Numbered from the stretch's first letter, positions 1-8,428 are shown. The stretch: 64,000 nucleotides of DNA from Acetobacter cibinongensis (GCF_000963925.1 NZ_BAMV01000008.1:1-64000), one strand, 5' to 3'. The notes: generated by a model from the letters alone, not told the origin. Numbers and translations are program-made.

Positions 1-331
1 GCCTGGCGGGGGCGGCCCCCAGCAGGGTAGCTTGGCTCAGGGCACTTTTGCCACGCCACATCACATCTTCCAGTCTCCGACTTTCCCGTTCCGGGTTGCT
101 GACCAGCTTGAGGAAGGTTGTATCCAGTGCTTCTGCCAACCGGTCCAAACTACCCAGACTGATATTGGCGTGCCCCGATTCCAGATTAACGATCATGCGG
201 CGGCTGATGCCAGACGCAGCAGCCAGAGCCTCCTGACTAAGGCCTGCTTCCTTGCGTAAATGGCGCAAATTTGTACCGACATGCGCCAGAACATCAGAAC
301 GAGGGACTTGATTGTGCATTATAGTGCTCAT
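1..331 (-). CDS. XRE-family transcriptional regulator, probable C-terminal cupin type (partial)
   Basis: The frame opens at an ATG at 331-329 and runs off the window start, giving about 110 codons. Residues about 16-72 form an XRE/Cro-type helix-turn-helix (LRHLRKEAGLSQEALAAAS, then a segment with SRRMIVNLESG). The stretch after it (VMWRGKSALSQATLLGAAPAR) resembles the linker of XRE regulators carrying a C-terminal cupin sensor; that domain would lie outside the window, so this is inference. It is divergent from an EamA transporter with only 14 bp between the two starts, which suggests that it controls that transporter and itself. A second in-frame ATG lies at 319. Ligand unknown. Confidence 0.85.
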   Translation of the reverse strand, partial: MSTIMHNQVPRSDVLAHVGTNLRHLRKEAGLSQEALAAASGISRRMIVNLESGHANISLGSLDRLAEALDTTFLKLVSNPERESRRLEDVMWRGKSALSQATLLGAAPAR

Positions 332-345
332 ATACGCTAAAACCT
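332..345. promoter_or_regulatory. 14-bp divergent intergenic gap
   Basis: Only 14 bp separate the two outward-facing start codons (331 on minus, 346 on plus). No Shine-Dalgarno sequence precedes either start. The promoter of each gene must lie partly inside the other gene's 5' end, or one or both messages may be leaderless. This is read directly from the sequence; the regulatory meaning is inferred. Confidence 0.5.
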
Positions 346-1272
346 ATGACCCATACCACATCATCTCACACTCGGCCTCGTAGCGGTCTCTCGCGGCAAG
401 AGCTGATTCTCATCGGCATTACCGTGCTGTGGGGTGGAACATTCCTCATTATTCATAACAGTATGCAGCATACTGGGCCGCTGTTTTTTGTGGGCGTGCG
501 GTTTATTACGGCAGGGCTTATGTCTGCCGTGCTTTTTCGCAAGGCTCTGGCAGGGCTGACTAGGCATGAGCTGAAGGCCGGATTGTGTATCGGGGTATCC
601 GTGTTCATGGGGTACAGCCTCCAAACATTGGGCCTGAAGACCATTCCCAGCACGCAGTCCGCCTTTATTACGGCACTCTATGTGCCCATTGTCCCGCTGT
701 TACAATGGGGCGTGCTCAAACGTCGGCCGCACGCCATGAGTTGGGTTGGTATTGCTCTGGCCTTTATTGGGCTGATCTTATTAACCGACCCCAAGGCAGT
801 TGCAACAATTGGGTTTAGTGTCGGGGAAATTGCAACCTTGCTGGGTGCGTTGTCCATTGCGGCAGAAGTTATTTTGATCAGCCGTTTCGCCATCAGTGTA
901 GATAGCCGCCGCATTACCGTGGTGCAGTTGATGGTGGCAGGCGTTCTGGCTCTGCTTGCCATGCCGGTTGCGGGCGAACATGTACCGGCCTTTTCATGGG
1001 ACTGGGCAGGGCCAGCCATAGGGCTTGGTGCCATGAGCGCTATTATCCAGTTTGCTATGAACTGGGCGCAAAAAACCATTTCTGCCACACGGGCTACCGT
1101 TATTTATGCGGGTGAGCCAGTGTGGGCGGGTGTGTTCGGGCGTATGGCGGGGGAATATTTGCCATTGCAGGCCTTGGTAGGAGCAGGCCTGATTTTGGTA
1201 GGGGTGCTAGCCAGTGAACTGCGCTTGCCTGCCCGGCGAAAGCCGGAAGGTGCGGCAAGCGCCAAAAGCTAA
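346..1272 (+). CDS. DMT superfamily (EamA) transporter
   Basis: A 308-residue inner-membrane protein with about ten hydrophobic segments arranged as two EamA repeats (roughly residues 15-145 and 160-295). The N-terminal repeat starts with the typical LILIGITVLWGGTFLI helix, and the C-terminal repeat contains the conserved SATRATVIYAGEPVWAG stretch. The family exports or imports small metabolites and amino acids; the substrate cannot be told from sequence. It is divergent from the XRE regulator, its likely controller. Confidence 0.9.
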   Translation: MTHTTSSHTRPRSGLSRQELILIGITVLWGGTFLIIHNSMQHTGPLFFVGVRFITAGLMSAVLFRKALAGLTRHELKAGLCIGVSVFMGYSLQTLGLKTIPSTQSAFITALYVPIVPLLQWGVLKRRPHAMSWVGIALAFIGLILLTDPKAVATIGFSVGEIATLLGALSIAAEVILISRFAISVDSRRITVVQLMVAGVLALLAMPVAGEHVPAFSWDWAGPAIGLGAMSAIIQFAMNWAQKTISATRATVIYAGEPVWAGVFGRMAGEYLPLQALVGAGLILVGVLASELRLPARRKPEGAASAKS

Positions 1273-1326
1273 GTCTTTCTTTAAGTGTGTTTGCCAGACC
1301 TTACGGCTGGCGGAGTGCAGGCCTGC

Positions 1327-2373
1327 TTATCCGCGCAGCACGTTGCGGGTATAGCGGCGCGCCATGTCCGCAGCACTTTCCTCGCTCGGCAGTAGGCCAA
1401 TGAGCTGTAGTTCATCATAGTATTGGGCAATCTGTTCGCGTAGAGGGTGGCCTGTTACCGGGTGGATAGGCGGTTCACTGCTCAGCATGTCCTGCACACT
1501 TGTTGAGTTCATGCCCGCTGTAGCCTCCGCTATCAGGGTGGCGGCCTCGGTGCGGTGAGCATTGGCCCACCGGGCAGCATCCCGCAACGCCAGTGTCATG
1601 GCTGTGGCGGCATCAGGGTCTGCGGCCAGTGTGCTGCTGGATACCCCTAAAATCATGTTGGTGCGGTCTGCATAATGGCCGGTGTTGCTGCTGACCAGTT
1701 CGGTAAACAATCCGTTTGATGTGCCAAGCAGTTGCCAGGCAAAGGGGTCGTGCGTGGCTATTGCGTCAATGGTTTTGGCAGCGGCTGCTGTTATCATATC
1801 TTCGGCGGGCATGGGGCGCCATGTAATGCCCTCCATGGCGTTAATGCCCTTGCGCCGCATCATGATGGCAAAAAACAGTTTGTCGGCAATGTTCTGGTCC
1901 GGAATGGCAATGGTGCGGCCAAGCAACTGGTCCAGCCGGGTAATGCCTGCACCCCGCCGTACCAGTAGCCGGAACACACCCGGCTGAATGCCCAAAATCA
2001 GGTTGGCTGCCAGACCGTCATGCAGTTTTGGCAGCCATGACAACGCAGGCGCTACGGCAAAATCTGCCACGCCACCAGCAAGGGCTGCCAGTGCGCCGGA
2101 CCCGTTGAGCGGGGCAGAGGTAATGTCAACGTCCAGACTATATTGTGTGAAAAAATCTTTCTGGTAGGCCACCGCCAGCACGGGCGCGCTGGAGGCATCA
2201 GGCCATGCCAGTTTGATCTGCCTGTATTGGCCATCCGGCTGCCTGCGTGGCGGGCGCGGGTGCCGCAGGACCTGATACGCGCCAAGTCCGCCCGCTACGG
2301 CCAGACCAGCGAGACTGCTGAGAAGAACCGTGCGGCGTGATGTGGGGCTGGTAGAGGGTCCGTGCGTGCTCAT
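1327..2373 (-). CDS. ABC transporter substrate-binding protein, NMT1/SsuA-like, Tat-exported
   Basis: 348 residues with an N-terminal twin-arginine signal (TSRRTVLLSSLAGLAVAGGL), so probably folded before export to the periplasm. The mature part has the NMT1/THI5-like type II periplasmic-binding fold (IKLAWPDASSAPVLAVAYQKDFF at the start, then a DFAVAPALSWLP segment). This family binds nitrate, sulfonates, taurine or thiamine precursors. No permease or ATPase gene is adjacent, so it is an orphan binding protein here. Substrate unknown. It converges on the EamA gene with a 54-bp gap. Confidence 0.8.
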   Translation of the reverse strand: MSTHGPSTSPTSRRTVLLSSLAGLAVAGGLGAYQVLRHPRPPRRQPDGQYRQIKLAWPDASSAPVLAVAYQKDFFTQYSLDVDITSAPLNGSGALAALAGGVADFAVAPALSWLPKLHDGLAANLILGIQPGVFRLLVRRGAGITRLDQLLGRTIAIPDQNIADKLFFAIMMRRKGINAMEGITWRPMPAEDMITAAAAKTIDAIATHDPFAWQLLGTSNGLFTELVSSNTGHYADRTNMILGVSSSTLAADPDAATAMTLALRDAARWANAHRTEAATLIAEATAGMNSTSVQDMLSSEPPIHPVTGHPLREQIAQYYDELQLIGLLPSEESAADMARRYTRNVLRG

Positions 2374-2460
2374 GGGTCTGTTCTACACGCTGTTGCGCCG
2401 GGTGTCGCCCGCCGGGAAAAGACATGCCGCAAAAAAATGAAAAAAAAGGAAAAAAGGGGG

Positions 2461-2490
2461 TTTACGAGTGCCGGGGAGTGCGGCTATACG
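2461..2490 (+). promoter_or_regulatory. Likely sigma-70 promoter of tRNA-Asn
   Basis: TTTACG at 2461-2466 and TATACG at 2485-2490 are separated by 18 bp and end 12 bp before the tRNA. This fits a housekeeping -35/-10 pair with transcription starting just upstream of the mature tRNA. Confidence 0.55.
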
Positions 2491-2502
2491 ATGCCTCGCT
2501 GG

Positions 2503-2578
2503 TCCCGAATAGCTCAGTTGGTAGAGCAAGCGACTGTTAATCGCTGGGTCGTAGGTTCGAGTCCTACTTCGGGAGCCA
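2503..2578 (+). tRNA. tRNA-Asn (anticodon GUU)
   Basis: A 76-nt cloverleaf with acceptor arms TCCCGAA (2503-2509) and TTCGGGA (2568-2574), discriminator G and encoded CCA at 2576-2578. The D-arm is GCTC/GAGC, the anticodon stem AGCGA/TCGCT holds loop CTGTTAA with anticodon GTT at 2536-2538, and the T-arm is GTAGG/CCTAC with loop TTCGAGT. No degeneracy is seen. Confidence 0.98.
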
Positions 2579-2671
2579 GCCTTATATTTCCTCAAAATTT
2601 TCAAATTATCTTGCTTCTGGTTACAGGCTTCTGTGCCCAGTTTTTTGGTGTGCCGTTTACGCTTTGGGTAA

Positions 2672-2700
2672 ATGCAGGCCGCGCTGTGGCAGGCCTGCAT
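2672..2700 (-). terminator. Hairpin downstream of the RidA gene
   Basis: Perfect 9-bp inverted repeat (ATGCAGGCC at 2672-2680, GGCCTGCAT at 2692-2700, 11-nt loop), 17 bp beyond the RidA stop on the minus strand. On that strand it is followed by a short T run, so it is a weak intrinsic terminator candidate. Confidence 0.5.
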
Positions 2701-2716
2701 GTCGAATACCGCTTCG

Positions 2717-3070
2717 TTAGCGCAATGCTGCAATGCCGGTCAGTTCAACCTTCCATGCAGGATTAGCCAGCTTGGCTTCCACCGTAGCGCGGGCCGGTTT
2801 GTTAGCGCGGTCAAGCCACGCATCCCAGGCCCGGTTCATGCCGGCCATGTCGCTCATGTCAGCCAGAAAAATCTGAACAGACAGCATGCGGCTTTTGTCG
2901 GTGCCAGCTTTAGCCAGCAGGGCATCAACCTGCCGCAGAATATCGGCCATCTGCCCTTCTGCATCCAATGAGGAATCGTCAGCAATCTGGCCGGCAAGAT
3001 GGATCAGGCCGTTGTAAATCACAGCGCCGGTCAGGCGTTCTTCCGGGTCAAGGCGGGTAATATCACTCAT
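2717..3070 (-). CDS. RidA family protein (YjgF/YER057c/UK114)
   Basis: 117 residues, the usual single-domain length. It has the Rid core, including GLIHLAGQIADD near residue 21, the internal SVQIFLADMSDMAGMNRAWDAW segment and the C-terminal PARATVEAKLANPAWKVEL with the Arg that binds the substrate carboxylate in active Rid proteins. Known members hydrolyse reactive 2-aminoacrylate or imines from PLP enzymes. It lies 35 bp downstream of panC on the same strand, so the two may be co-transcribed. Exact Rid subgroup not resolved. Confidence 0.85.
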   Translation of the reverse strand: MSDITRLDPEERLTGAVIYNGLIHLAGQIADDSSLDAEGQMADILRQVDALLAKAGTDKSRMLSVQIFLADMSDMAGMNRAWDAWLDRANKPARATVEAKLANPAWKVELTGIAALR

Positions 3071-3105
3071 TTTACAGGGTCCTTTTTGAAACAGGGGCTG
3101 AGGTG

Positions 3106-3945
3106 TCAGGCCAGCGGCATATTATCAATCAGCCGAATATCGCCAAGGCTTGCGGCCACAAACAGGCGGGCGGTCGGGTCAGAGGCTTGGGTGGGCTGGA
3201 GCGTGCTGCCAGACCGCAGGTCCAGATAATGCACCACAAAACCGGCTTGTTTCAGGGCATTTGAGCACACGCCAAGCGTGGCTTCTACCGTGCCGCCTTG
3301 TTTCATGGCGGTAATGCAGGCTTTCAGTGCTGTGGGGAGTGCTACAGCCTGTTGCCGCTGCTCTGGGCTTAAACGCTTGTTGCGGGAAGAAAGGGCAAGG
3401 CCATCGGCTTCGCGCACGGTGGGTACGGGCAGGACGCTGACTGGTAGGTCAAGGTCCTGTATCATGCGGCGAATAAGACAGAGCTGCTGGAAATCTTTTT
3501 CTCCAAAAGCTGCGATATTTGCGCGTGTTTGCAAAAGCAGCTTGGTCACAACAGTTGCGACACCATCAAAATGGCCGGGCCGGTCAGCACCGCACAGCAT
3601 ACTGTCCAGACCGGACACCATAACGCGTGTGGCAAAGCCGGGGGCATACATCTGGCTGGCGTCTGGCGCATACAGCACATCGACGTTGCCTGTTTTTTCC
3701 AGAAGTGCTGCATCTGCCTCCAGCCCCCGTGGGTAAAGGCGGAAATCATCGGCATTGTTGAATTGTATGGGGTTTACAAACACCGTCACAATACGGCGCG
3801 TCACTTTGCCATCCAGCGCTTTTACCAGTGTCAGATGGCCGGTATGTAACGAGCCCATGGTGGGCACAACACCTATTGTGTCTCCGTTGCGGTGCCAACC
3901 TGTGACACAGTCGGTCAAATCCTGCCGGGTTGTAATGAGTTTCAT
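3106..3945 (-). CDS. panC: Pantothenate synthetase (pantoate--beta-alanine ligase)
   Basis: Condenses pantoate with beta-alanine using ATP, the last step of pantothenate synthesis on the way to CoA. 279 residues from the ATG at 3945, matching the family (about 280); upstream in-frame codons to 4077 do not look like PanC. Visible motifs are the adenylate-binding VVPTMGSLHTGHLTLV (HxGH-like) near residue 26, FVNPIQF, GEKDFQQL and the KMSKS-like SSRNKRLS. It is divergent from cobG and followed by the RidA gene. Confidence 0.96.
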   Translation of the reverse strand: MKLITTRQDLTDCVTGWHRNGDTIGVVPTMGSLHTGHLTLVKALDGKVTRRIVTVFVNPIQFNNADDFRLYPRGLEADAALLEKTGNVDVLYAPDASQMYAPGFATRVMVSGLDSMLCGADRPGHFDGVATVVTKLLLQTRANIAAFGEKDFQQLCLIRRMIQDLDLPVSVLPVPTVREADGLALSSRNKRLSPEQRQQAVALPTALKACITAMKQGGTVEATLGVCSNALKQAGFVVHYLDLRSGSTLQPTQASDPTARLFVAASLGDIRLIDNMPLA

Positions 3946-4200
3946 AAGACTGTCCGATTGTAGAAAATAAGGAAGCAGGGCCACTGCTGTCGATGTGGCA
4001 TGAGCAGGCACTCTGTTTAAGAGGTTTTGGCCTACACGGCCAGTTGGCACCCTTGTTGCCCGGAAACCGTCCCTCACGCAGTATGAGCGTTAAACTAGGG
4101 AAAACTTGCCCTTCCATCATGGTCAGGTGTTTTGACAGTGGGCAGGTAGCCTGCTTTACAGGCCGGGTTTGTAGCCCGCAGGATAAAGAAAGGTGAGACA
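3946..4200 (+). promoter_or_regulatory. panC/cobG divergent intergenic region with cobG leader hairpins
   Basis: 255 bp without a credible gene. The last 60 bases before cobG hold three short inverted repeats: GCAGG 4142-4146 with CCTGC 4150-4154, GCCTG 4149-4153 with CAGGC 4159-4163, and CGGG 4164-4167 with CCCG 4175-4178. The first two share bases and exclude each other, and a second GCAGG at 4178-4182 could also pair with 4150-4154. An AAAGGTGAG ribosome-binding site follows at about 4189-4197. No canonical B12-box is visible on either strand. Confidence 0.4.
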
Positions 4201-5421
4201 ATGAACACCCTTTCTGAAGCGCCCGTTGTTAAAGGCTGGTGCCCCGGTCTTTATGCCCCCATGCAGGCGGCAGACGGCTGGCTTGTGCGTGTGCGGCCGG
4301 AGTTTGGGCGGCTGACGGCGGCTCAGGCCCTGTGTCTTGCGCAGGAGGCCGAGCAGCACGGCAAAGGGCACATTACCCTGACAAACCGGGCGAACCTACA
4401 GTTACGAGGGTTTTCGCATGAGCAGGCATTGGCTTTTCCCGCACGGATGCAGGCTGCGGGACTAGGTTTGCCAGACCCGGCGCAGGAAAAACGGCTGGCT
4501 TTGCAAATAACGCCCCTTGCCGGATTAGACCCCATATGTGCTGATGACACACTGCTATGCGCCCGCCTGCTCAAAGCTGGGCTGCTTGAGCGGGACAGTC
4601 TGTCCGGGTTGCCGGATAAATTTGGGTTTGCTGTAGAGGGGGGCGGTATATGCCCTGTTGGAGCCTTGAAGGCAGACATTCTCCTGCAAACGGACAGGGG
4701 CGCATGGCGTGTCGCGTGCGGGGCGGCGCGTAGCTTGCCACTCACTGGTCCTCAGGCTGTGCAGCTTGCATTGCAGTTGGCGGAAGCGTTTGTGATGCAG
4801 AATGAAGCCCAGCGCCCAATGCGGAACCCGCACTGTGGTGCAAGGTTGTTTGCTGCGTGTGGTCAGGGCTTTGCTGAGTCGGCAGATCATCCTTCGGCTG
4901 TAACCCCGCCTGTGCTGGTGGGGCAGATCCTGCCGACGCTCTATGGGATGGGTGTGCCTTTGGGAAGCCTTACGGTGGCCATGTTGAGGGCCTGCGCCCA
5001 CAGTGCCGCCAGTGGTGATGGCTGGCTTTATCTGACCCCATGGCACAGCATCGTGCTCGCAGGTCAAAAAACGCAGCCGCTTCTGCATAGGTTTGTGACA
5101 GACTTGGCGGACCCGCGCTTGCGGGTATTTGCCTGTGAGGGTGTGAAGGGCTGTGCACAGGCGAGTGTTGATGTGCCAGCGCTGGCCTTGCAACTGGCGG
5201 CGGATATTCCTGTAACGACTGCGGTTCATGTTGCAGGGTGCAGCAAAGGCTGTGCCCATCCTGCTGCTGCGGATGTGAGCATTGTGGCCGGGTTACAGAG
5301 CTATGCCCTTGTCAGAAACGGCACGGCGGGCGATGAACCCACCTGTCATGAGTCCAGTTTTGACGCCGTGCGCGCCCGTGTGCGGGCTTGGGCAGCAGAG
5401 AAGACGCCAAAGGAAGGGTAG
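4201..5421 (+). CDS. cobG: Precorrin-3B synthase
   Basis: Oxygen-dependent hydroxylation and gamma-lactone formation on precorrin-3A, the hallmark step of aerobic cobalamin synthesis. 406 residues related to nitrite/sulfite reductases: N-terminal ferredoxin-like half-domain (ITLTNRANLQLRGF near residue 58) and the Fe-S cluster ligands C312-x5-C318 and C347-x3-C351. RBS AAAGGTGAG about 4-10 bases upstream of the ATG. First gene of a run with cobH starting 3 bp downstream. Confidence 0.93.
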   Translation: MNTLSEAPVVKGWCPGLYAPMQAADGWLVRVRPEFGRLTAAQALCLAQEAEQHGKGHITLTNRANLQLRGFSHEQALAFPARMQAAGLGLPDPAQEKRLALQITPLAGLDPICADDTLLCARLLKAGLLERDSLSGLPDKFGFAVEGGGICPVGALKADILLQTDRGAWRVACGAARSLPLTGPQAVQLALQLAEAFVMQNEAQRPMRNPHCGARLFAACGQGFAESADHPSAVTPPVLVGQILPTLYGMGVPLGSLTVAMLRACAHSAASGDGWLYLTPWHSIVLAGQKTQPLLHRFVTDLADPRLRVFACEGVKGCAQASVDVPALALQLAADIPVTTAVHVAGCSKGCAHPAAADVSIVAGLQSYALVRNGTAGDEPTCHESSFDAVRARVRAWAAEKTPKEG

Positions 5422-5424
5422 AGT

Positions 5425-6066
5425 ATGAAAGCCGCGATGGAAGAATATGAGTATATTCGTGATGGCGCGGCCATTTACCGGCAGTCTTTTGCGACCATTC
5501 GTGCAGAAGCTGACCTGAGCGGCTTTACCCCGGAGCAGGCCAAGGTTGTTGTCCGCATCATTCACGCCTGCGGTATGGTGGATGTTGCCCGGCATGTCCG
5601 TATGTCACCCGGTTTTGTGCAGGCTGCAACGCAGGCTTTGAAAAACGGAAAACCAATTTTATGCGATGCCCAGATGGTAGCGCATGGCGTGACACGCACA
5701 CGCCTTCCTGCGGAGAACGAGGTTGTGTGCACTTTGCGTGACCCGCGCACACCAGCGCAGGCTCAGCAGATTGGCAACACACGTTCAGCCGCAGCGCTGG
5801 ACTTCTGGGGGGATAAGTTGGATGGCGCTGTGGTGGCCATAGGCAATGCCCCAACCGCCTTGTTTTATTTATTGGAACTTTTGAATGCGGGAGCCCCAAA
5901 GCCTGCCGCCATTATTGGTTTACCCGTTGGGTTTGTGGGGGCCGCAGAGTCAAAAACTGCTCTGTCCCACCGCACGGATGTGCCGTGGTTGATAGTGGAG
6001 GGGCGCTTGGGCGGCAGCGCCATGGCCGCCGCTGCGGTGAACGCGCTTGCCTGTGAGGCCGAGTAA
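5425..6066 (+). CDS. cobH: Precorrin-8X methylmutase
   Basis: Moves the C11 methyl to C12, converting precorrin-8X to hydrogenobyrinate. 213 residues, normal length. The catalytic His lies in VVRIIHACGMVDV (H47), and the conserved IIGLPVGFVGAAESK segment near residue 168 is present. The start is 3 bp after cobG stop, and cobI begins 1 bp after this stop, indicating translational coupling. Confidence 0.96.
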   Translation: MKAAMEEYEYIRDGAAIYRQSFATIRAEADLSGFTPEQAKVVVRIIHACGMVDVARHVRMSPGFVQAATQALKNGKPILCDAQMVAHGVTRTRLPAENEVVCTLRDPRTPAQAQQIGNTRSAAALDFWGDKLDGAVVAIGNAPTALFYLLELLNAGAPKPAAIIGLPVGFVGAAESKTALSHRTDVPWLIVEGRLGGSAMAAAAVNALACEAE

Positions 6067-6067
6067 C

Positions 6068-6793
6068 ATGGCACAGGGCACGTTACATATTGTGGGTGTA
6101 GGGCCGGGTGACCCGGAATTGTTGACAGTGCGCGCTGTTAAAATACTTCAGGCGGCCAAAGTGGTGGCGCATTTTTGCAGGCATGACAAAAAAGGCCACG
6201 CCCGCACCATTGCAGACCCCTATATAACACCCGGCACGCAGGATGTGCGGCTTGCCTACCCGTTCACCATTGAGGTGTCGGTTGAGGACCCTGCCTATCA
6301 ACGTGATATACAGGGTTTTTACGATGCCTGTGCTGAGCAGTTGGCCGAGAGTCTCGCGCAGGGGCAGGATGTTGTGTTGCTGTGTGAGGGCGAGCCTTTT
6401 CTGTATGGGTCCGCCATGTATCTGTTCGACCGGCTCAAGGGGCGTTTCGATACAGATGTTGTGCCCGGTATTGCGGCCATGAATGGCTGCTGGTCACAGG
6501 CACAAGTCCCCATGACACATGGGGATGATGTGTTATGCGTGCTGCCAGCAACATTGCCGGAAGCGGAACTGGCACACTGGCTTGGCCAGACGGATGCCGC
6601 AGTTGTCATGAAGATTGGCCGTAACATGCCTAAGGTGCGCCGCGCGCTGGAGCAGTCTGGCCGCCTGCCAGATGCTCACTATGTTGAACGTGGAACACAG
6701 GCAGGCAGCTTTACTCAGCCATTTGAGAAATGTGGTGACACAGCACCTTATTTTTCTCTTGTTCTGGTACCAGGCCGGAAGGGCGTGCGATGA
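6068..6793 (+). CDS. cobI: Precorrin-2 C20-methyltransferase
   Basis: SAM-dependent uroporphyrinogen-III-methylase-family enzyme that makes precorrin-3A. 241 residues from the ATG at 6068; a start at 6047 would overlap cobH and add residues not typical of the family. The N-terminal SAM loop VGVGPGDPELLTVRAV and the CEGEPFLYGSAMYLF motif (near residue 102) are clear. It overlaps cobJ by 4 bases (ATGA). Confidence 0.95.
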   Translation: MAQGTLHIVGVGPGDPELLTVRAVKILQAAKVVAHFCRHDKKGHARTIADPYITPGTQDVRLAYPFTIEVSVEDPAYQRDIQGFYDACAEQLAESLAQGQDVVLLCEGEPFLYGSAMYLFDRLKGRFDTDVVPGIAAMNGCWSQAQVPMTHGDDVLCVLPATLPEAELAHWLGQTDAAVVMKIGRNMPKVRRALEQSGRLPDAHYVERGTQAGSFTQPFEKCGDTAPYFSLVLVPGRKGVR

Positions 6794-7551
6794 CAGGGCG
6801 TGTCAGCATTATTGGGCTGGGGCCGGGCAATAAGGCGCAGCGGACACCGCAGGCCACGCAGGTTCTGGCACGGGTGACGGACCTTGTGGGCTACGGCCCC
6901 TATGTGCAACGGGTTGAAGCGCCAGCGCATGTGGTGCGCCATAGTTCCGACAACCGGGAAGAACTGGACCGCGCGCGCCATGCGTTGGAGATGGCGCAGG
7001 CCGGGCGGCATGTGGGGGTTGTGTCCGGAGGGGATGCCGGTGTGTTTGGCATGGCGAGTGCCATTTTTGAAGCGATACAGAACGGCCCCGCAGCGTGGCG
7101 CAGTCTGGATATTGAGGTCATACCCGGTGTCAGCGCGGTTCTGGCAGCGGCAGCCAGACTGGGTGCCCCATTGGGTGGAGATTTTTGTGTCATCTCTCTT
7201 TCCGATAACCTGAAGCCCTGGTCTGTTGTTTTGCAACGCTTGCAACTGGCCGCGCAGGCGGGTTTTGTTATTGCCCTGTATAATCCGCGCTCAAAGGCAC
7301 GCCCGTGGCAGTTGGGTGAGGCTTTGGCGCATCTGCGGCACTACGCCCCGGCAACAGCACCTGTTGCCTTTGCGCGGGCCATTGGTCGGCCCGATGAAAG
7401 TGTTAAAATCAGCACTGTGGCAGAAGCAAATGCGGAGTGGGCGGACATGAGCACGCTTGTGCTTATAGGCTGTGCTGCCAGCCACACCATAGAACGGCCA
7501 GATGGTCAGGACCCGTGGATTTACACGGCCCGAACAGTTGCAGCCCCCTGA
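6790..7551 (+). CDS. cobJ: Precorrin-3B C17-methyltransferase
   Basis: Methylates C17 with ring contraction, turning precorrin-3B into precorrin-4. 253 residues, single-domain form. Motifs: N-terminal IIGLGPGNKAQRTPQA, VVSGGDAGVFGMA near residue 76, and VIPGVSAVLAAAARLGAP. The start overlaps the cobI stop by 4 bases. Its 3' end overlaps the 3' end of the oppositely oriented cobK by 31 bp. Confidence 0.96.
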   Translation: MTGRVSIIGLGPGNKAQRTPQATQVLARVTDLVGYGPYVQRVEAPAHVVRHSSDNREELDRARHALEMAQAGRHVGVVSGGDAGVFGMASAIFEAIQNGPAAWRSLDIEVIPGVSAVLAAAARLGAPLGGDFCVISLSDNLKPWSVVLQRLQLAAQAGFVIALYNPRSKARPWQLGEALAHLRHYAPATAPVAFARAIGRPDESVKISTVAEANAEWADMSTLVLIGCAASHTIERPDGQDPWIYTARTVAAP

Positions 7552-8318
7552 TGCTGCAACCACGTCATGGCCTCCCGTGCTGTTGCTACCGTCTGGCTGG
7601 TGGTTACAGCGGGACGATTGATCATGATAACGGGAAGATTACAGGCGCGCGCGGCCTCAATTTTTGCAAAGGTGGAGCTACCACCAGAATTTTTTGTAAC
7701 AAGATGCGTTATGTCGTAGTGCTGGAACGTAGCAAGTTCAGCGGCCAGATCAAAAGGGCCTTTCGCTGTTATAAGGGTGGTTTTGGGGGGCAGCGCGGCG
7801 GGGGCTGGGGCTTCAATGGAGCGCAGAATGTAATGGTGCTGCGGTGCAGCCTGAAACGGCCGCGTTTCCTTGCGGCCTGTTGTCAAAAAAACTGTCAGAG
7901 GGCTTTTGCCCAGCCCGGCAGGGTCCGCCAGAGTGTGTGCCGCAGCCTGTATGGAGGGCACATACTGCCAGTTATCACGCGCAGTAGCTTGCCATTCCGG
8001 GCGCTCAAGCCGCAGCAGCGGAATGCCCAGTTCTCTAGCGGTCAGGCTGGCAGTGTGGCTCATGGTGGCAGCAAAAGGGTGGGTGGCATCTATAATGGCC
8101 TGAACCCTGTTTGCACGCAGCCAGCACAGCAACCCTTCACGGCCGCCAAAACCCCCAACACGGCAGGGCAGAGTAGGCAGAGCCGGATTTTTGGTAACAC
8201 CCGCCAAAGACAGGGTTGGTGCAAAAGCACTGTTGCCTGCCAGCATTTGGCACAATGCGGTGGCTTCCGTCGTGCCACCCAAAATCAGAATACGCAAAGG
8301 GGCGGGCGTAGCAGGCAT
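7521..8318 (-). CDS. cobK: Precorrin-6A reductase
   Basis: NADPH-dependent reduction of precorrin-6A to dihydroprecorrin-6A (precorrin-6B). 265 residues from the ATG at 8318, chosen because the Rossmann start (RILILGGTTEATALCQMLA) follows directly; an open frame extends to 8453, with other possible starts such as 8357, but would overlap cobL. Conserved IIDATHPFAATMS (near residue 92) and the late VTKNSGGSSTFAKIEAA are present. It faces the rest of the cluster and has a 31-bp tail overlap with cobJ. Confidence 0.92.
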   Translation of the reverse strand: MPATPAPLRILILGGTTEATALCQMLAGNSAFAPTLSLAGVTKNPALPTLPCRVGGFGGREGLLCWLRANRVQAIIDATHPFAATMSHTASLTARELGIPLLRLERPEWQATARDNWQYVPSIQAAAHTLADPAGLGKSPLTVFLTTGRKETRPFQAAPQHHYILRSIEAPAPAALPPKTTLITAKGPFDLAAELATFQHYDITHLVTKNSGGSSTFAKIEAARACNLPVIMINRPAVTTSQTVATAREAMTWLQHQGAATVRAV

Positions 8319-8428
8319 TGGTACGGCTTTCAGGCTGAGGCACTTGTCCCCAGCCATATCGCTGGAGTGCAGACCAAGGCAAGGCATGCAGCCGTTATGC
8401 CGCCCCGCACAGTGAGAGGAAATGTGGC

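Noticed and set aside
1273-1326. Terminator between the EamA gene and the solute-binding protein gene
   Set aside because: A GCCAG/CTGGC stem of only 5 bp with no T-tract; too weak.
3946-4200. Cobalamin riboswitch upstream of cobG
   Set aside because: I looked on both strands for the B12-box and the conserved core; some GGTGCC and CAGTGG-like pieces occur, but the order and the box are missing.
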